Assembly: GCA_963989385.1 (NCBI GenBank)
Contig: OZ022502.1
Span: 15,735,001-15,799,000, forward strand
Source of the DNA: Ctena decussata
Lineage: Eukaryota > Mollusca > Bivalvia > Lucinida > Lucinidae
Direction of reading: 5' to 3'
DNA length: 64,000 nt
Below are positions 45,519 to 57,728 of this stretch, in pieces. The position numbers and the translations under genes were made by a program. Under the pieces are notes generated by a model. That model did not search any database and was not told where the DNA came from. It saw only the letters and a list, made by a program, of their open reading frames with translations. How positions within the stretch are numbered: the first letter of the stretch is position 1; every line of letters begins with the position of its first letter.

Positions 45519-46374
45519 CTAAATGTGGGGTTGTTCAATTTGCTTTTTATTTTTCAGGGGCAATTTGACCCAGATTGGCAAATGAGGAGATTCAGTCCTA
45601 CTATCGACACAAAAGTCTAAAATACTTTCAAAAACCTCGCGCGATGCAAGAATATAGTCAATAAGGCTACAGCCGTTTGGCCCAATGTATATATAATTGC
45701 CAACATTTTTATCTTGGCCAACTCTCCCGTTAACAATATAGGCAGAATAATCTTTGCACACCTCGAGTAATCGTCTACCGGAACAGGAAACTGTAGTGTC
45801 ACATGATATTCTTGGAACACAAAAATTATCAAATACACCTTCAAATTCTTCCAACACATAAACATTATTTCCAAAATTGTAATAATCTGCTAAAATCCCT
45901 GTTCTACAGTTGAAACCCCCAAGCAAAAGCATATGGATATCTGATACTTTTGATAATACTTTTAATTTGGCATCTTCAAATAATGCAATTTCCTCCATTG
46001 CCTGGTTGTCATAAAATGGCAAGTGGAAGATACGTAAATGCCAACAGTAAATCTTTCTCATATTCAAAGATACTTTTTGGACAAGTCACAAAAATAGAAA
46101 AAGCGCATGCAACGTTAATTTCACTGATATATAGCTTACATTGCTTTCTTATGAAAACGATAATACCTCCCATTGCTCGTCCGAACTTAGACACTTTTTC
46201 GACTGCACAAAAAATGGAAAAATGATTCGGAAACAGGTTTGAAATATCATCTGATTGTATATTTTCCCACGTTTCAGTAACACTAAATATTACAAAACGT
46301 TCCAAATATGCAATAAAATCGAAATCAGTAAGTTTATTTCTTAAACCGTTTATATTCCAAATCAAAATTGTCAC
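45519..46374 (-). pseudogene. LINE apurinic-type endonuclease domain
   Basis: Two overlapping minus frames give ILIWNINGLRNKLTDFDFIA, VTETWENIQSDDI, AMGGIIVFIRKQ and, after a frameshift near 46040, LLLGGFNCRTGI, GCSLIDYILASREVF and ESPHLPIWVKL. These are the LINE EN motifs WNINGL, TETW, G(D)FN.RTG, S.IDYIL and S(D)HLPI. In both the GDFN and SDH motifs the catalytic Asp is replaced (GGFN, SPH), so the nuclease is dead. Confidence 0.8.
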
Positions 46375-46921
46375 ACTATGTGGACTAATGTTCGGGCTTT
46401 GGCCACATCCCTATGCTGATATATCAGTCACATCCGAATTTCGAGCTGACTCTAATTCGGCATCGTTCGGCACATTATTGAATGATGATGTGTCCATATT
46501 TTCGTTAGCCTCGATTATTGTGTCACACACAGTATCTACCTCAGTTCTATCGGGTACTCGCCTTTAGGCTCTGCGATATACTCGCGAGCTAGCCGATTGT
46601 TGTTCACCAGTTTCCCTCGGTTCCTTAATTTTAAGTTCTCCGCGATGATAATATCCGAATTAACCCCGATCTGCGAGGGCTTTTAAACTTTGTCTTTGCC
46701 GTTTAGTCAAATCGTCGCTGACCCTAATACCTGCCGCTCGTAAGGGTTCTCGACATTTCAGAACTTTCATTTTTTTTTATCCCAGTGAAGGAATTTTATC
46801 AATTAATACGGTATTTATTGTTCTCATTTCCTTCACCTGCCTGATTGCCATAACGATCGTCCATCTTGTATCCTATTCTATGTGTCCGCACTATATCGTC
46901 TTCTGACCACTCTATATCCGG

Positions 46922-47614
46922 TCAAGCGACTTTCAACACCGAGTCAATTACGTATTGTTTTATATTGTCATATCGTTCATTTACTCTTTCCGCTAACCCA
47001 AACACACGAATCGTATCACGTCTGCTGTACCTCTCCAACCTCTTAACATCATGATCCAAATTATCTATTATACTTGTTTTAAAATCCAACTGGTCACTGA
47101 GATAATCAATGTCTAACCGAAATGTCTCGTTCTCCTGTTTCAAACCGTTTACTTCTTGTTCAACACCATTTCTTCTAATTTCTAGATCCGATTGAATTCG
47201 CTGAACGTCAAAAACATCCAATTTTAATAATGTTTGATCCTTTTTCATAGCATTTACTTCTGATCTAATCGAGCGTATATCTTGTTGTACCGTCCGTAAT
47301 TCACCCAGAACGTCTTCTTTACTGGCTTTTATTGCTTGTAATATTTCATCTTTATCTGTAAGAGGACCCGAGTTTAACTCTAAATCTGATGAAAGGATGA
47401 GAAGCCTCTGAGAGTAAGCGTTATACTGATTGGTTAGTATATAATTGAACGGAGAAGTGATTTGTCGGTACTCTATGCCAGGATAGTCACTTGTAAGATT
47501 GTACGCGTAGTCGCAGGTTTCAAACAACAGTGAATGCTGATTCATTTTACCGAACAAAACCAATCCTTCCCCGGCAATGAGTTCAATTCCAAGCACCACC
47601 ATACATAACAACAC
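46922..47614 (-). pseudogene. LINE ORF1 protein, coiled-coil type
   Basis: A 230-codon frame reads SDLELNSGPLTDKDEILQAI, then a long heptad-like coiled coil (ELRTVQQDIRSIRSEVNAMK, VEQEVNGLKQENETFRLDID). It ends DHDVKRLERYSRRDTIRVFG followed by LAER. The ERYSRRN.(I/L)R.FG motif after a coiled coil is the signature of L1/jockey-like ORF1 proteins, which trimerise and bind RNA. A start further downstream is possible. The C-terminal half runs out at 46922, and about 550 bp with no clear frame separates it from the endonuclease. Confidence 0.7.
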
Positions 47615-47619
47615 TCGAA

Positions 47620-48400
47620 AATGGACATCCGAACCTTTTGTATATGGAGTATATTTGCTTTTCGAGCTTTTAACCGATGATTCATGCCTTCTACTTAAGT
47701 GAAAGAGTCAATTCTGTATCTGTACACAGTTATGTCCACACCCATTTCGATACAGCAAGGCCAGTTTATTCTATCTAGATTTCAAAATGTGCTATTACAC
47801 TTTTAACCCACCACACAGACAACTCTTTTAATCCTCCGTACTAAAGTTGGCTTCAATTTGTTCTTTACAAAACAGTACTCACCGTCCGTAAATGTCTGTA
47901 TGCCCTGCGGATAATTTAATATAGTCTCTATAGTCTCTATTTTTATTCTTACCGTATGTTGCAAAAGAATATTAAAAACTTTCAATATGTTTCAGTTGTA
48001 TATTCGATTTTAGGTTCTATTTCCGTCCAGTATCAAAATCCTGCATAAATCCTTCCATATATCCACATTTCAAGACATAGTCACTTCTTAAACCATTTTT
48101 AAAAGTTAATATTTGTCTCTACGAAGTAACACCCAACCATCGCTCATGCAGTACCGTTATCATCCTCGGCGGTACCATAGCCAATGAAGTTTACCCGAGG
48201 CGTGGTTATTGCTAGTTGAAAACTATACGTTTAAGGGTTGTCAGGACTGTAAGTGCCGTTTTTCACATTTTTGAGGTTAAAATCATTATTTTCTGATCGT
48301 TTTTGTGCATTTTTACGAGTTTATCGTGTCCCAATAAAATTTAAGAGTTATTTTTCAGTCACACTTATCATTTTTCTTTATTTTTAATTTGTACATGGAC
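47620..48400. other. Possible LINE 5' region and unassigned DNA
   Basis: No coding motif was recognised upstream of the LINE ORF1. It may include the element's 5' UTR. Confidence 0.35.
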
Positions 48401-48406
48401 CCACTG

Positions 48407-48499
48407 GGCACACAACGTTGAATCAACACTGATCCATCGTTGATTCAACACCATGACATTGATTCAAGTTTGATTCATGTTGATTCAACGTTGTGTGCC
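48407..48499. mobile_element. 93-bp MITE with GGCACACAACGTTGAATCAA ends
   Basis: GGCACACAACGTTGAATCAA at the left is matched by its exact reverse complement ending at 48499. Between them are internal TTGATTCAA(C/G) repeats. It has no coding capacity. Short inverted-repeat units of this AACGTTGATTCAACGTTG type are widespread in animals. Confidence 0.75.
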
Positions 48500-48891
48500 G
48501 GCTGGTGAAGGAGTAGGCCCATACATTTACGAAACGAGCATTTTCTTTACACTGGCGATGCTCCTGACTCTTTCTACAACAAATTCATTCGCCCCACACA
48601 TCTTCCTCCCCCAAAGCCTGTTGTTAACGTCATTCGTTTCTTTAAATGCATCTGGTTCCCCTTAGAGATAGACATTTTTGCAAACCAAGGGTACCAAGTT
48701 CTCTTAGTGCCTTGCGCATGTGCGTACAAAAAGAAATGTTCACAGAACACTTGGCTTGCGAAGATGGGGATGGACGACTTTACGTTTTGTTTTTTATACA
48801 GTATTTTAATAGTCATGACTCATGATGAGAATAGTTAGGCTATAAAGGGTTCTGCAGCATGAGGCATCGTTTATGTTCGGAAAGAATCTCG

Positions 48892-48980
48892 CCTTCAGAG
48901 GGACTCGAACTGGTGACCCCTTATCCAAAGTCGGGAGCGCGAACCTTTCGGCTTCGAGAATGCTTAAAAGCCGTGGTCGA
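48892..48980 (-). repeat. tRNA-like SINE head
   Basis: On the minus strand, GCGCTCCCGACTTTGGATAA followed by GGGGTCACCAGTTCGAGTCC carries an anticodon-arm-like stretch and a B box. No complete cloverleaf is possible, so it is taken as a pseudo-tRNA or SINE. Confidence 0.5.
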
Positions 48981-49228
48981 GTTTGGGATGAAGCCTTATC
49001 AACTTCAACTTCCAAGTTTGCTTAGAAACCTTAGTTAGGCTTCAGTAGCACTGTTCTGACAAGGTTTCTTGATATTTTTTCTGTTGTCTGCTTACTCGCT
49101 ACAGAACATGACAGCAGATTTCTTTGATAATCGGTTTTACTGCCGCTTCAAGAATAATTCACTGATGTCGGGCCGATGTTAGGAACCGGAGCTCGACTTT
49201 CCGCAAGCAAAACTTTCCTCACATGTGC

Positions 49229-49311
49229 GCCGCCGAGGTTTGAACACACAGCGGTGAGAGACCTATCGTCTAAGAGTCGGTGCTCTTATCCTTTAGGCCA
49301 CTGAGACCCGT
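49229..49311 (-). repeat. tRNA-like SINE head (Arg-like arrangement)
   Basis: The minus strand reads GGGTCTCAGTGGCCTAAAGG, then ATAAGAGCACCGACTCTTAG and GTGTGTTCAAACCTCGGCGG. The D-arm, anticodon-arm and B-box order is right, but the T stem is mispaired and the acceptor stem is incomplete. It lies about 250 bp from another tRNA-like head. Confidence 0.5.
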
Positions 49312-49345
49312 TGGCAGCAGACATGGGACAAGGATGGCTAAAAGA

Positions 49346-49347
<2 letters not shown>

Positions 49348-49377
<30 letters not shown>

Positions 49378-49378
49378 G
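49348..49378 (+). repeat. (CT)n microsatellite
   Basis: A CT repeat of about 30 bases with one TTT interruption. Confidence 0.9.
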
Positions 49379-49907
49379 AGCATTGTGGTTGGTGAGGGTA
49401 GGGGTGTGGATGGGAAATCGCATATGACGGGTATGACAGGCCTGATTTCGCCACATGGCGCATTCATATGTGATATCGTTAACATAATACTCCTGTTGAA
49501 AATGACAGAGAAATAACTTGAAAATGTATCAAAATTGGAAAAAGTAAATCAATACAAATGAAATATATAAGTAAATAAACAACAACAAAAAACTTGACGA
49601 CGAAATTGGAACCGTACCTAAGTACGGTCAAAATCTTATCTGGACCCAGCCCCAGCCACACCCCCCCTTTCCCCATCCCGTTCTGTACCCTGGGTGGGAA
49701 TGAATAGGAAGCAGCTTCATAAAATGATGATTTGAGTAACATGTTTTCTCCTTTAAAGAGATCATCGCCTGAACACTATAGATATCATTCAATAGAAACC
49801 GATAAATACGCTATACAAATACGAAATGTAAACCTTAAAAATAATACACTGTATTAGATAATTGTTTAAAAAAAAAACAAAAAAAAAAACAACTAGAAAA
49901 TGTGAAA

Positions 49908-51615
49908 CACTATGCCCCCAACCTATGCTTGCCTGTAAAGAAGGTTCATCGCGGAATGTTTGAGTCAGTTGAGTCAGAAAGGGGTTTTAATCGCTTCATC
50001 TACATCTAAGCATGTAACTGTATTCCAAATATATGGAGCATAGCTTAGCGGTTCTTCAGATATTTTGCTTAGAAGATATTCATATAGGTTTTTCGTATAC
50101 TAAATGCCTGTGTCCGAAAAAGGGGACTAACTCAACCAAAATTTATGATATAGGCTCAAAATTTCTACACCCACCTTGGTTACTTGTATACCATATATAA
50201 GCATCCTAGCTTATGCGGTTCGTCCGATATTTTGTTCACAAGTCTGTTCCTGTGCCTATGTCAGAAAAAGGGGAATAACAGTAACCGAAAATTTACGAAA
50301 TATGCTCAAAAGTTAATCAGGTCGTCTACACCTTGGTGTGCAACTGTATGCCAAGTATCAAGATCCTAGCATATGCATTTCTTCAGATTATGTTCACAAG
50401 GTTGTTCCTATATAAAATGACAAAGTCGAAAAGGGGCATAACTGCTGAATGAGGAGACCAGAAGAGGAAAAAAATACAGGTTAACTTATTTTTCATGTTC
50501 ATGCAGCATATGAAATGTCAAGTTCCTATCTCTTACGGTTCTTGACTGTATATAAGGGTGCCTTTGTACCATAGGCTTCAATGCACGAAGTCGAGAAAGG
50601 TGCATAACTCAGTCAAAATTTCACCAATATTTTTCAAAACTTAATCAGGTCATCTACACCTTAGGCAATGTCTTCCTGCAAAAAACATGGTCCTAGCATC
50701 AGGGATTCTCGAGATATTTTATTCACAAGGCTTACAATGCACTGAGTCGAAAAAGGGGCATAAGTCGGTCAAAAATTCACTATTTTTCAACAGTTAATCA
50801 GATGATCTACACCTTTGGCAATGCCTTCCTGCAACAAAACTAACTAGATTCTAGCATCAGGCGTTCTCGAAATATTTTTTCACACAGTTCCATAGGCTTA
50901 CAATGCACAAAGTCAAAAAGAGGCATAACTCGGTCAAAAATCCACATATTTTTTTTTTCAAAAGGTAATCAGGTCATTTACACCTTGGGCAATGTCATCC
51001 TGCAAAAACCATTATCCTAGCATCAGCTGTTATCGAGATATTTTGTTTACAGGTCCCATAGGCTTTCAATGCACTAAGTCGAAGAGGGGGCATAACACGC
51101 TCAAACATTCACATTTTTTCAAACAGTTAATCAAGTCATCTACACCTTTGGCAATGTCTTCCTGCAGAAAAACATGATCCTAGCATCAGGGGTTCTTTAG
51201 CTATTTTGTTTACAATGTTCCATAGGCTTACAATGCACTTAGTCGAAAAGGGGGCATAACTCGGTCAAAAATTCACTATTTTATTTTCAAAAGTTAATCA
51301 GGTCATCCAAACCTTGGGCAATGTCATCCTGCAAAAATCATTATCCTAGCATCATGGATTCTTGAGATATTTTGTTCACACGGTTCCATAGACGGAGTCC
51401 GAAAAGGGGCATAACTCTGGAAATACGTGACCGCCGGAATAAAAGAAAAATACTGGACTGATTATTTTTCCTGTACACGCCACTTATAAAATTTCAAGAT
51501 CCTAGCAGAAGCGATTCTTGCGTTCCCAGCTGCCAAAAAGTATTACGGACAGACGGACGGGCGGACAGGCCAAAACCAATATGCCCCCTCAACTTCTCCG
51601 AAGTTGGGGGAATAA
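49908..51615 (-). mobile_element. CCCCCAAC-headed tandem-repeat element (reverse orientation)
   Basis: The head is at the right: a hairpin of CCCCTCAACTTC and GAAGTTGGGGG (51584-51612), preceded by ACGGACAGACGGACGGGCGG. The body is eight or nine units of about 155-165 bp with GGGCATAACTCGGTCAAAAA, TTAATCAGGTCATCTACACC and TTGGGCAATGTCATCCTGCA. The left terminus ATGCCCCCAACCTATG matches the GGTTGGGGGCAT end of the element at 29936. It is the same terminal family in opposite orientation with a different core repeat. Confidence 0.7.
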
Positions 51616-51828
51616 ACAATTATCAGACCTACAACCTCGAATTAATCTCAACGACGTCGATGCAATGTTATTGCCTGCTGTGATTAAACATTATCAGTTA
51701 GTTCCTGGACGGTTTTCCACTCGATGATAGAAATGATGTCCAAAGAGAACATAAGGGAGTGAGTATGTCAAAAGACTTAAAATGTTTATTTAGGAAAATT
51801 TCGCTCACATAAAAATTTTCAACCCCTA

Positions 51829-51901
51829 GGAGACTATCAGAAATTGTTCTCGGCAATGTCTTAGTCTAAATTAGCCTAACAATTTCTGATAGTCCCCTAA
51901 A
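51829..51901. repeat. Small inverted repeat (hairpin)
   Basis: AGGAGACTATCAGAAATTGTT is matched by AACAATTTCTGATAGTCCCC about 30 bases later, giving arms of about 20 bp with one or two mismatches. It could be a palindromic MITE remnant. Confidence 0.6.
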
Positions 51902-52009
51902 ACTTTCGATTAGTGGTCCCCCTTTAAGTGTGACTTTCTAAAATTTCGAACAGGTGTGCTGCATAATCCAGTTACAGCTCTATATTATCCCAGAAACAGA
52001 GTTTGTTAT

Positions 52010-52535
52010 AATTTAGACTTGGTTTTCAAGTATTACTAAACTTAAGTGCTGAATAGTGTTTTATCACACCTTCATTTCACACGTCATGGTCCCGGTAAAA
52101 GGTGTTTTTTCTGACAGTTTTCATCCAAAAACAGATCTTTTCATTAACTACCTAGCAGAACAGTATACAATTGTCTATAAAATTATGATTTTGTTCTCAA
52201 TTCAAATTTTGCCTGCGTTTGTGATATCAGCTCTCCAGGTGCCTTGTCATCAGCAAAGCTACGGTGGTTTCTGGGAGCGCAGCCTTCAGACCCCTGCCTT
52301 TCCCATAACGATTATTAACAGTTCTTTGAGCATTCGTTCATGTTGGGTTCCTTCTCCGAAAAGTTGCCGTTCATGTTGAGTTCCTTTGATGGATTTGAAC
52401 TAGACTGAACTAAGCAAAGACAGATGATAGAATGGTAGCATCATTATCTCACTGTGGTGAAACTAATGTATTCCAAGGAGTTTGTGGCTGGCATCATTGC
52501 AATGTTACTTTTGATTCTTGCAGCATAACTTAATT
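52010..52535. other. Unassigned sequence
   Basis: A 107-codon plus-strand frame at 52056-52379 shows no recognisable motif and no splice context. It is not called as a gene. Confidence 0.4.
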
Positions 52536-52539
52536 TAGA

Positions 52540-55500
52540 TTTGACCTAGTGAGCTAGCTTTTGACCCGACATGACACAGTTTCAAACTTGACCTAGATTT
52601 TATGGAGATAAACATTCTGACAAAGTTTCATGAAGATTGGATCAAAACTGTGCCCTCTAGGGTGTGCACAATGTTTTTCTAAGATTTGACCTAGTGACCT
52701 AGTTTTTGACCTGACATGACCCAGTTTCAAACTTGGCCTGGATATCGTGAAGATAAACATTCTGACAAAGGTTCATGAAGATTGGATCAAAACTGTGCCC
52801 TCTAGACTGTACACAAGCTCATTCGTATATCTGACCTAGTGACGTAGTTTTTGACCCGACATGATCTACTTTCAAACTTGGCCTAAATATTGTGACGATA
52901 AACATTCTGACAAAGTTCAAAAAGATTGGATCAAAACTGTGTCCTCTAGAGGGTACACAAGTATTTTCTAAGATCTGACATAGTTTTTGTCCCGACATGA
53001 CCCAGTTTCAAACTTGGCCTAAATATTGTGAGGATAAACATTCTGACAAAATTTCATTAGGTTTGGACCAAAACTGTAACCTCTAGAGCATACACAAGGT
53101 TTTCCTAATATTTGACCTAGGTTTTGACCCGACATGACCCAGTTTCAAACTTGGCCTGGATATTGTAAGAATAAACATTCTGACAAAGTTTCATTGAAAT
53201 TGGATCAAAACTTTGTCCTCCTGAGCGTATACAAGGTACCTGGTGACCTAAATTTTGACCTATCATGACCCAGTTTCAAACTTGACCTAGATTTCATAAA
53301 AATAAACATTCATGAAGATTGGATCAAAACTGTGCCCTCTAGGGTGTACACAAAGTTTTTCTAAGATTTGACCTAGTGACCTAGTTTTTGATCTGACGTG
53401 ACTCAGTTTCATAGGGGGCTTAGATATATGGACAATAATCATTTTGACACGATTTCATGAAGATTGGATCAAAACTGTGCCTTCTAGCGCGTACACAAAG
53501 TTTTTCTAAGATTTGACATAGTGACCTAGTTTTTGAAACGACATGTCCTACTTTCAAACTGGGCCTAGAGTTTATAAAAATAAACGTTCTGACAAAGTTT
53601 CATAAAGATTGGATTAAAACTGTGTCCTCTAGAGCGTACACAAGGTTTTTCTATGATTTGACCTTGTGACCTAGTTTTTGACCTGACATAACCCAGTTTC
53701 AAACTAGTCCTATATATAATAAGGATAAACATTCTGACAAAGTTTTTTGAACTTTTTAGCTCACCTGGCCCGAAGGGCCATAGTGAGCTATTGTCATACC
53801 AATGCGTCCGGCGTGCGTCGTGCGTCGTGCGTCCGTGCGTCGTCCGTCAACACCTAAAAACAAATATTCAAACATCTTCTTCTGTAAAACTACTGGGCCC
53901 ATGGTTCTCAAATTTCACATGGAGCATGACCTGACTCCAGGGTCTCAGAATTGTAAAATTGGATTAGGTTGAAAATCCAAGATGGCCGCCGTTACTAAAA
54001 ATAGCAAAAACAACAAAATAAACTTCTTTTCCAGAACCACTGGGTATATTTGTCTGAATTTTGGCATGGAACATCAGTGAAACCTTGGTATTCAAAATTG
54101 TAAAAATGAAAAAAATCTGCAGCGGAGTTTTGTCACTGTGACCTACTTTCTGTTTACGTGTGTAATTTTGCTCAAATGCCAATGTCAAAAAATGACCTAT
54201 TTAAACAACTTCAAACAACTTCTTCTCTAAAACCACTGAGCCCATGGATCTCAAATTTCACATGGAACATGACCAGACTGCAGGGTTTCAAAATTGTAAA
54301 ATTGGGTCAGGTCAAGAATCCAAGATGGCTGTTGTTACTAAAAATAGCAAAAACAACAAAATCAACTTCTTCTCCAAAACCATTTGGTATATTTGGTTGA
54401 AAGTTTGCGTGGAACATAAGTGGGACCTTGGTATTAAAAATTGTAAAAATAAAAAAAATCTATAGCGGAATTAGGTCACAGTGACCTACTTAGCGTTTAA
54501 AGGGCCGATTTTGCTCAAATGTCAATATCTAAAGAAAATGCAACCAATTCTGACCAGATCTGGTCAGAATTGGTTCTTGAATGGAATTATTTCAATTTTG
54601 TGCCAGTTGACTATTCAAGATGGCCACCATGGGGGCCGTTACTAAAAATAGCACATACATAAAAATGACAATTACTCAAGAACCCTTGAATGGAATTAGA
54701 CCAATTTTGTGTCAGAATGTTCCTTGCGTGAAGCTGTTTCGATTAATTGCAATTTGGCATTCCAAGATGGCCGCCATCTGGTGTTACTAAAAATAGCACA
54801 AACATAAAAATGACAATTACTCAAGAACCCTTGAATGGAATTTGACCAATTTTGTGTCAGAATGTTCCTAGCATGAAGTCGTTTCAATTAATTGCAATTT
54901 GGCATCCAAGATGGCCGCCATCTGCCGTTACTAAAAATAGCACAAAACATGAAAATGACAATATCTCAGTAACCGCTGAATGGATTTTGACGAAATTTGT
55001 GTCAAAATGATTCTTGCATTGAGATGTTTCAAACATATCTAACTGTAGACCATTCATATTGGCCTCTGTTACTAAAAATAGAAAAAATGTGAAAATTAGA
55101 AAATCTCAATGGAGTTGGATTAATTTTGTGTCAGAATGGTCCTTTCATTAAGCTTTTTCGATTTTTTGCATTTTGGCATTCCAAGATGGCCGCCATTTGC
55201 CGTTACTAAAAATAGCACAAAACATAAAAATGACAATATCTCAGTAACCGCTGAATGGATTTTGACGAAATTTGTGTCAAAATGATTCTTGCATTGAGAT
55301 GTTTCAAAAATATCTAACTGTAAGACCAGTCATATTGGCCTCTGTTACTAAAAATAGAAAAAGTGAAAATCAGAAAATCTCAATGGAATTTGACCAAATT
55401 TGTGTCTAAAAGGTCCTTGCATGAAGGCTTTTCGATTTTTTGCATTTAAGCAATCCAAGATGGCCGCCATCTGCCATTACTAGAAATAGCACAAAACATG

Positions 55501-56569
55501 AAACTGGCAATATCTCAGTAACCCCTGAATGGATTTTGATGAAATTTGTGGCAAAATGAGTCTTGCATTGAGGTGTTTCAAAAGTAAATATATAAAGACC
55601 AGGCAAGTTGGCATCTGTTAGTAAAAGTAGCAAAATTTTGTATCAGAATGGTTCCGTTGCACAATAGCCAGGTGAGCGATATCAGGCCCATTTGGGCCTC
55701 TTGTGTTGAAAACTGTGCCTTCTAGAGCGTACACAAGGTTTTTCTTAGATTTGACCTAGTGATCTAGTTTTTGACCTGACATGACCCAGTTTCAAATTTG
55801 GCCTAGAGTTTAAAGAGATAAACATTCTGACAATGTTTCATAAAGATCGGATCAAAACTGTGTCCTCTAGAGCATACACAAGGTTTTACTATGATTTGAC
55901 CTAGTGACCTAGTTTTTGACCCGACATGACCCAGTTTCAAATCTGACTTAGATAGTATAAAAATAAACATTCTGACAAAGTTTCATGAACTTTGAATTAA
56001 AACTGTGCCTTCTAGAGTGTACATAAGGTTTTTCTAAGATTTGACCTAGAGACTTAGTTTTTGACCCAACATGAGACAGTTTCAAACTTGGCCTAGAGTT
56101 TATGGAGATAAACATTCTGACAAAGTTTCATAAAGATTGGATCAAAACTGTGTCCTCTAGAGTGTACACAAGGTTTTTCTATGATTAGACCAAATGACCT
56201 AGTTTTTGACCCGACGTGACCCAGTTTCAAACTTATCCTAAATATTATGAGAATAAACATTCTGACAAAGTTTCATGAACTTTGGATGAAAACCGTGCCT
56301 TCTACAGCGTGCAGAAGGTTTTTCTAAGATTTGACCTAGTGACCTAGTTTTAGACCTGACATGACCCAGTTTCGAGCTTGGCCTAGATTTTATGGAAATA
56401 TACATTCTGACAAAGTTTCAGAAAGATTGGATCAGAACTGTGCCCGCTAGAGTGTACACAAGCAAAAGTTGACGGACGTCCGGACGGACGTCCGTCCACA
56501 CGTACGACGGACGACGGACATCACGGTATCCCAAAAGTTCACCCTGAGCACTTCGTGCTCAGGTGAGCT
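52540..56569 (-). mobile_element. Pearl-type array, unit about 155 bp, split by 53758-55704
   Basis: The units repeat GACCTAGTGACCTAGTTTTT, GACATGACCCAGTTTCAAAC, ATAAACATTCTGACAAAGTT and ATTGGATCAAAACTGTGYCC. There are about eight before and five after the interruption. The head is at the right end: a hairpin CTGAGCAC-TTC-GTGCTCAG followed by GTGAGCT, preceded by ACGGACG/CCGTCCG runs (56470-56520). The element is therefore in minus orientation. The left limit near 52540 is uncertain and no clean 3' terminus was seen. Confidence 0.75.
53758..55704 (+). mobile_element. Helitron-like Pearl-type element nested in the 155-bp array
   Basis: It starts AGCTCACCTGGCCCGAAGGG (hairpin GGCCC-GAA-GGGCC) with CGTGCGTCCGTGCGTCGTCC next. 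Two units of about 300 bp of the GATGGCCGCCGTTACTAAAA family follow, then five units carrying CAAGATGGCCGCCATCTGCC and CAGTAACCGCTGAATGGATT. It ends CCAGGTGAGCGATATCAGGC, CCATTTGGGCC and TCTTGT. Outer array sequence reads through (GAACTTTTT / GTTGAAAACTG). It was inserted without an obvious target-site duplication. Confidence 0.85.
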
Positions 56570-56587
56570 AAAAAGTAAACCTGAAAA

Positions 56588-56900
56588 AATGTGGATTTCT
56601 GTCTATATAGGGATGAATCCACATTTTAAGATAATAAAATACTCTGATGTCTAGTACGGAATAAACAGCAGGTTTATTTTCAGCAGATATGTTGACTAAA
56701 AACTGGATTTATAAGGAAACCCAAAGATGTGGATACATCCGTATATAGACAAGTATCCACATTTTAAATATATTAAAACACTCTTATTTTTCTATTGAAT
56801 TAACAGAAATTTGATTTCAATTTATAGCCTTGGCGAAAAGCAATATCATGGAACTGTAAAAATTGTGGATGTATGTCTATATACAGTTGTATCCACAATT
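56588..56900. repeat. Second array of TATA-centred palindromes
   Basis: Three units, at 56591-56622, 56729-56760 and 56863-56898, have arms GTGGATTTCT/GGATGAATCCAC, GTGGATACAT/AGTATCCAC and GTGGATGTAT/TTGTATCCAC around (T/C)NTATATA centres. The block CTTGGCGAAAAGCAATATCA before the last unit mirrors the CCTTGGCT-type spacer of the first array. It directly adjoins the head of a Pearl-type element, as at 23177. Confidence 0.75.
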
Positions 56901-57170
56901 TAACAATTTCCCCTTGGCGAGCCTCTCAGCAAAACTTGTGTAATCGGTAGCGCTCTCTGATGATTTGTCAACAAATTTTATTCTTTGTCAGTGTCTTGAA
57001 TCGAGCGGCAGCTTGGAAGAAGTTGAAAAAGCAAAATGGTACTCATATTTGAGGCTTTACTATGCAGTAACTAAATGGATTTCGGGAACATTTTATATCC
57101 CAAAGGGTAGATGAAAGATTAAATTTGCTGTCTATAAATATTTTCGGACATCAAGCAATTATATAGAGGA
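56901..57170. other. Unassigned sequence
   Basis: No feature was recognised. Confidence 0.4.
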
Positions 57171-57171
57171 T

Positions 57172-57322
57172 ATTTGACTTTTTCAGTGTAAGATCGATTT
57201 TTATTTTACCGAATGAACACCAAAGAGCAGTATTTTTACGAGTGGCGAAACCACGAGTGAAAATACCACTTTTGGTGTTCATGAGTGAAATAAAAATTCA
57301 TCTTCCATTGAAAAAGTCAAAT
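57172..57322. mobile_element. 151-bp palindromic MITE
   Basis: The left half TTTGACTTTTTCAGTGTAAG ... GAATGAACACCAAA is mirrored by the right half TTTGGTGTTCATGAGTGAAA ... TTGAAAAAGTCAAA. The whole segment folds into one hairpin of about 60-bp arms around ACGAGTGGCGAAACCACGAG, which is itself palindromic (TGG...CCA). It has no coding capacity. Confidence 0.75.
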
Positions 57323-57728
57323 TTTCTATTTCTTTTATGCTTGAAAATCGTAATAATTCTGTTTATTCAAGAGAGTCAGTCATCACGACAGAAACACAAC
57401 TTTTTTTCTGGCCGTTTTGCATCAAATATGGTGCTTCCAGCGTGTTTATTGGGTATGATATTGGTTGCTTGCAACTGTAAAATAGCTTCAAATATCATTT
57501 CGATAAACAGCTCTAAAAAAAATTGCCAAGAAAGAATGCCTATATGAGACTTAGGCGGCACGACGTGGCGTTCACTAACAATGTTACGTTGGCGCTCTAA
57601 GTGACGTCATTTACGTCGTAATGACGTGCAAACATGCGTGACGTAATTTTTGTCAAGCCAGATAAGATGTAGCCAATTTATCAACAAACAACTTGAAGCT
57701 ATTTCACAAAAGCCCTATTTCTGAAACA

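Larger units (their letters stand above)
42880..47620 (-). mobile_element. Nearly full-length non-LTR retrotransposon (LINE), inactive
   Basis: In minus-strand order the element contains an ORF1-like coiled coil (47614-46922), an apurinic-type endonuclease (46374-45519), a linker (45423-44920), a reverse transcriptase (44790-43963), a C-terminal region (43806-43021) and a 3' UTR ending around 42885 with AATAAAGTTTACAACCC. This is the standard two-ORF layout of jockey-superfamily LINEs. Frameshifts split ORF2 into at least six pieces, and several catalytic residues are replaced. Long open frames on the opposite strand are antisense shadows. It is the best-preserved autonomous element in the window. 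Confidence 0.85.

Noticed and set aside
43952..45568. Long plus-strand open frames of 215 and 264 codons
   Set aside because: They are antisense to LINE ORF2, whose minus-strand frames carry clear RT and endonuclease motifs.
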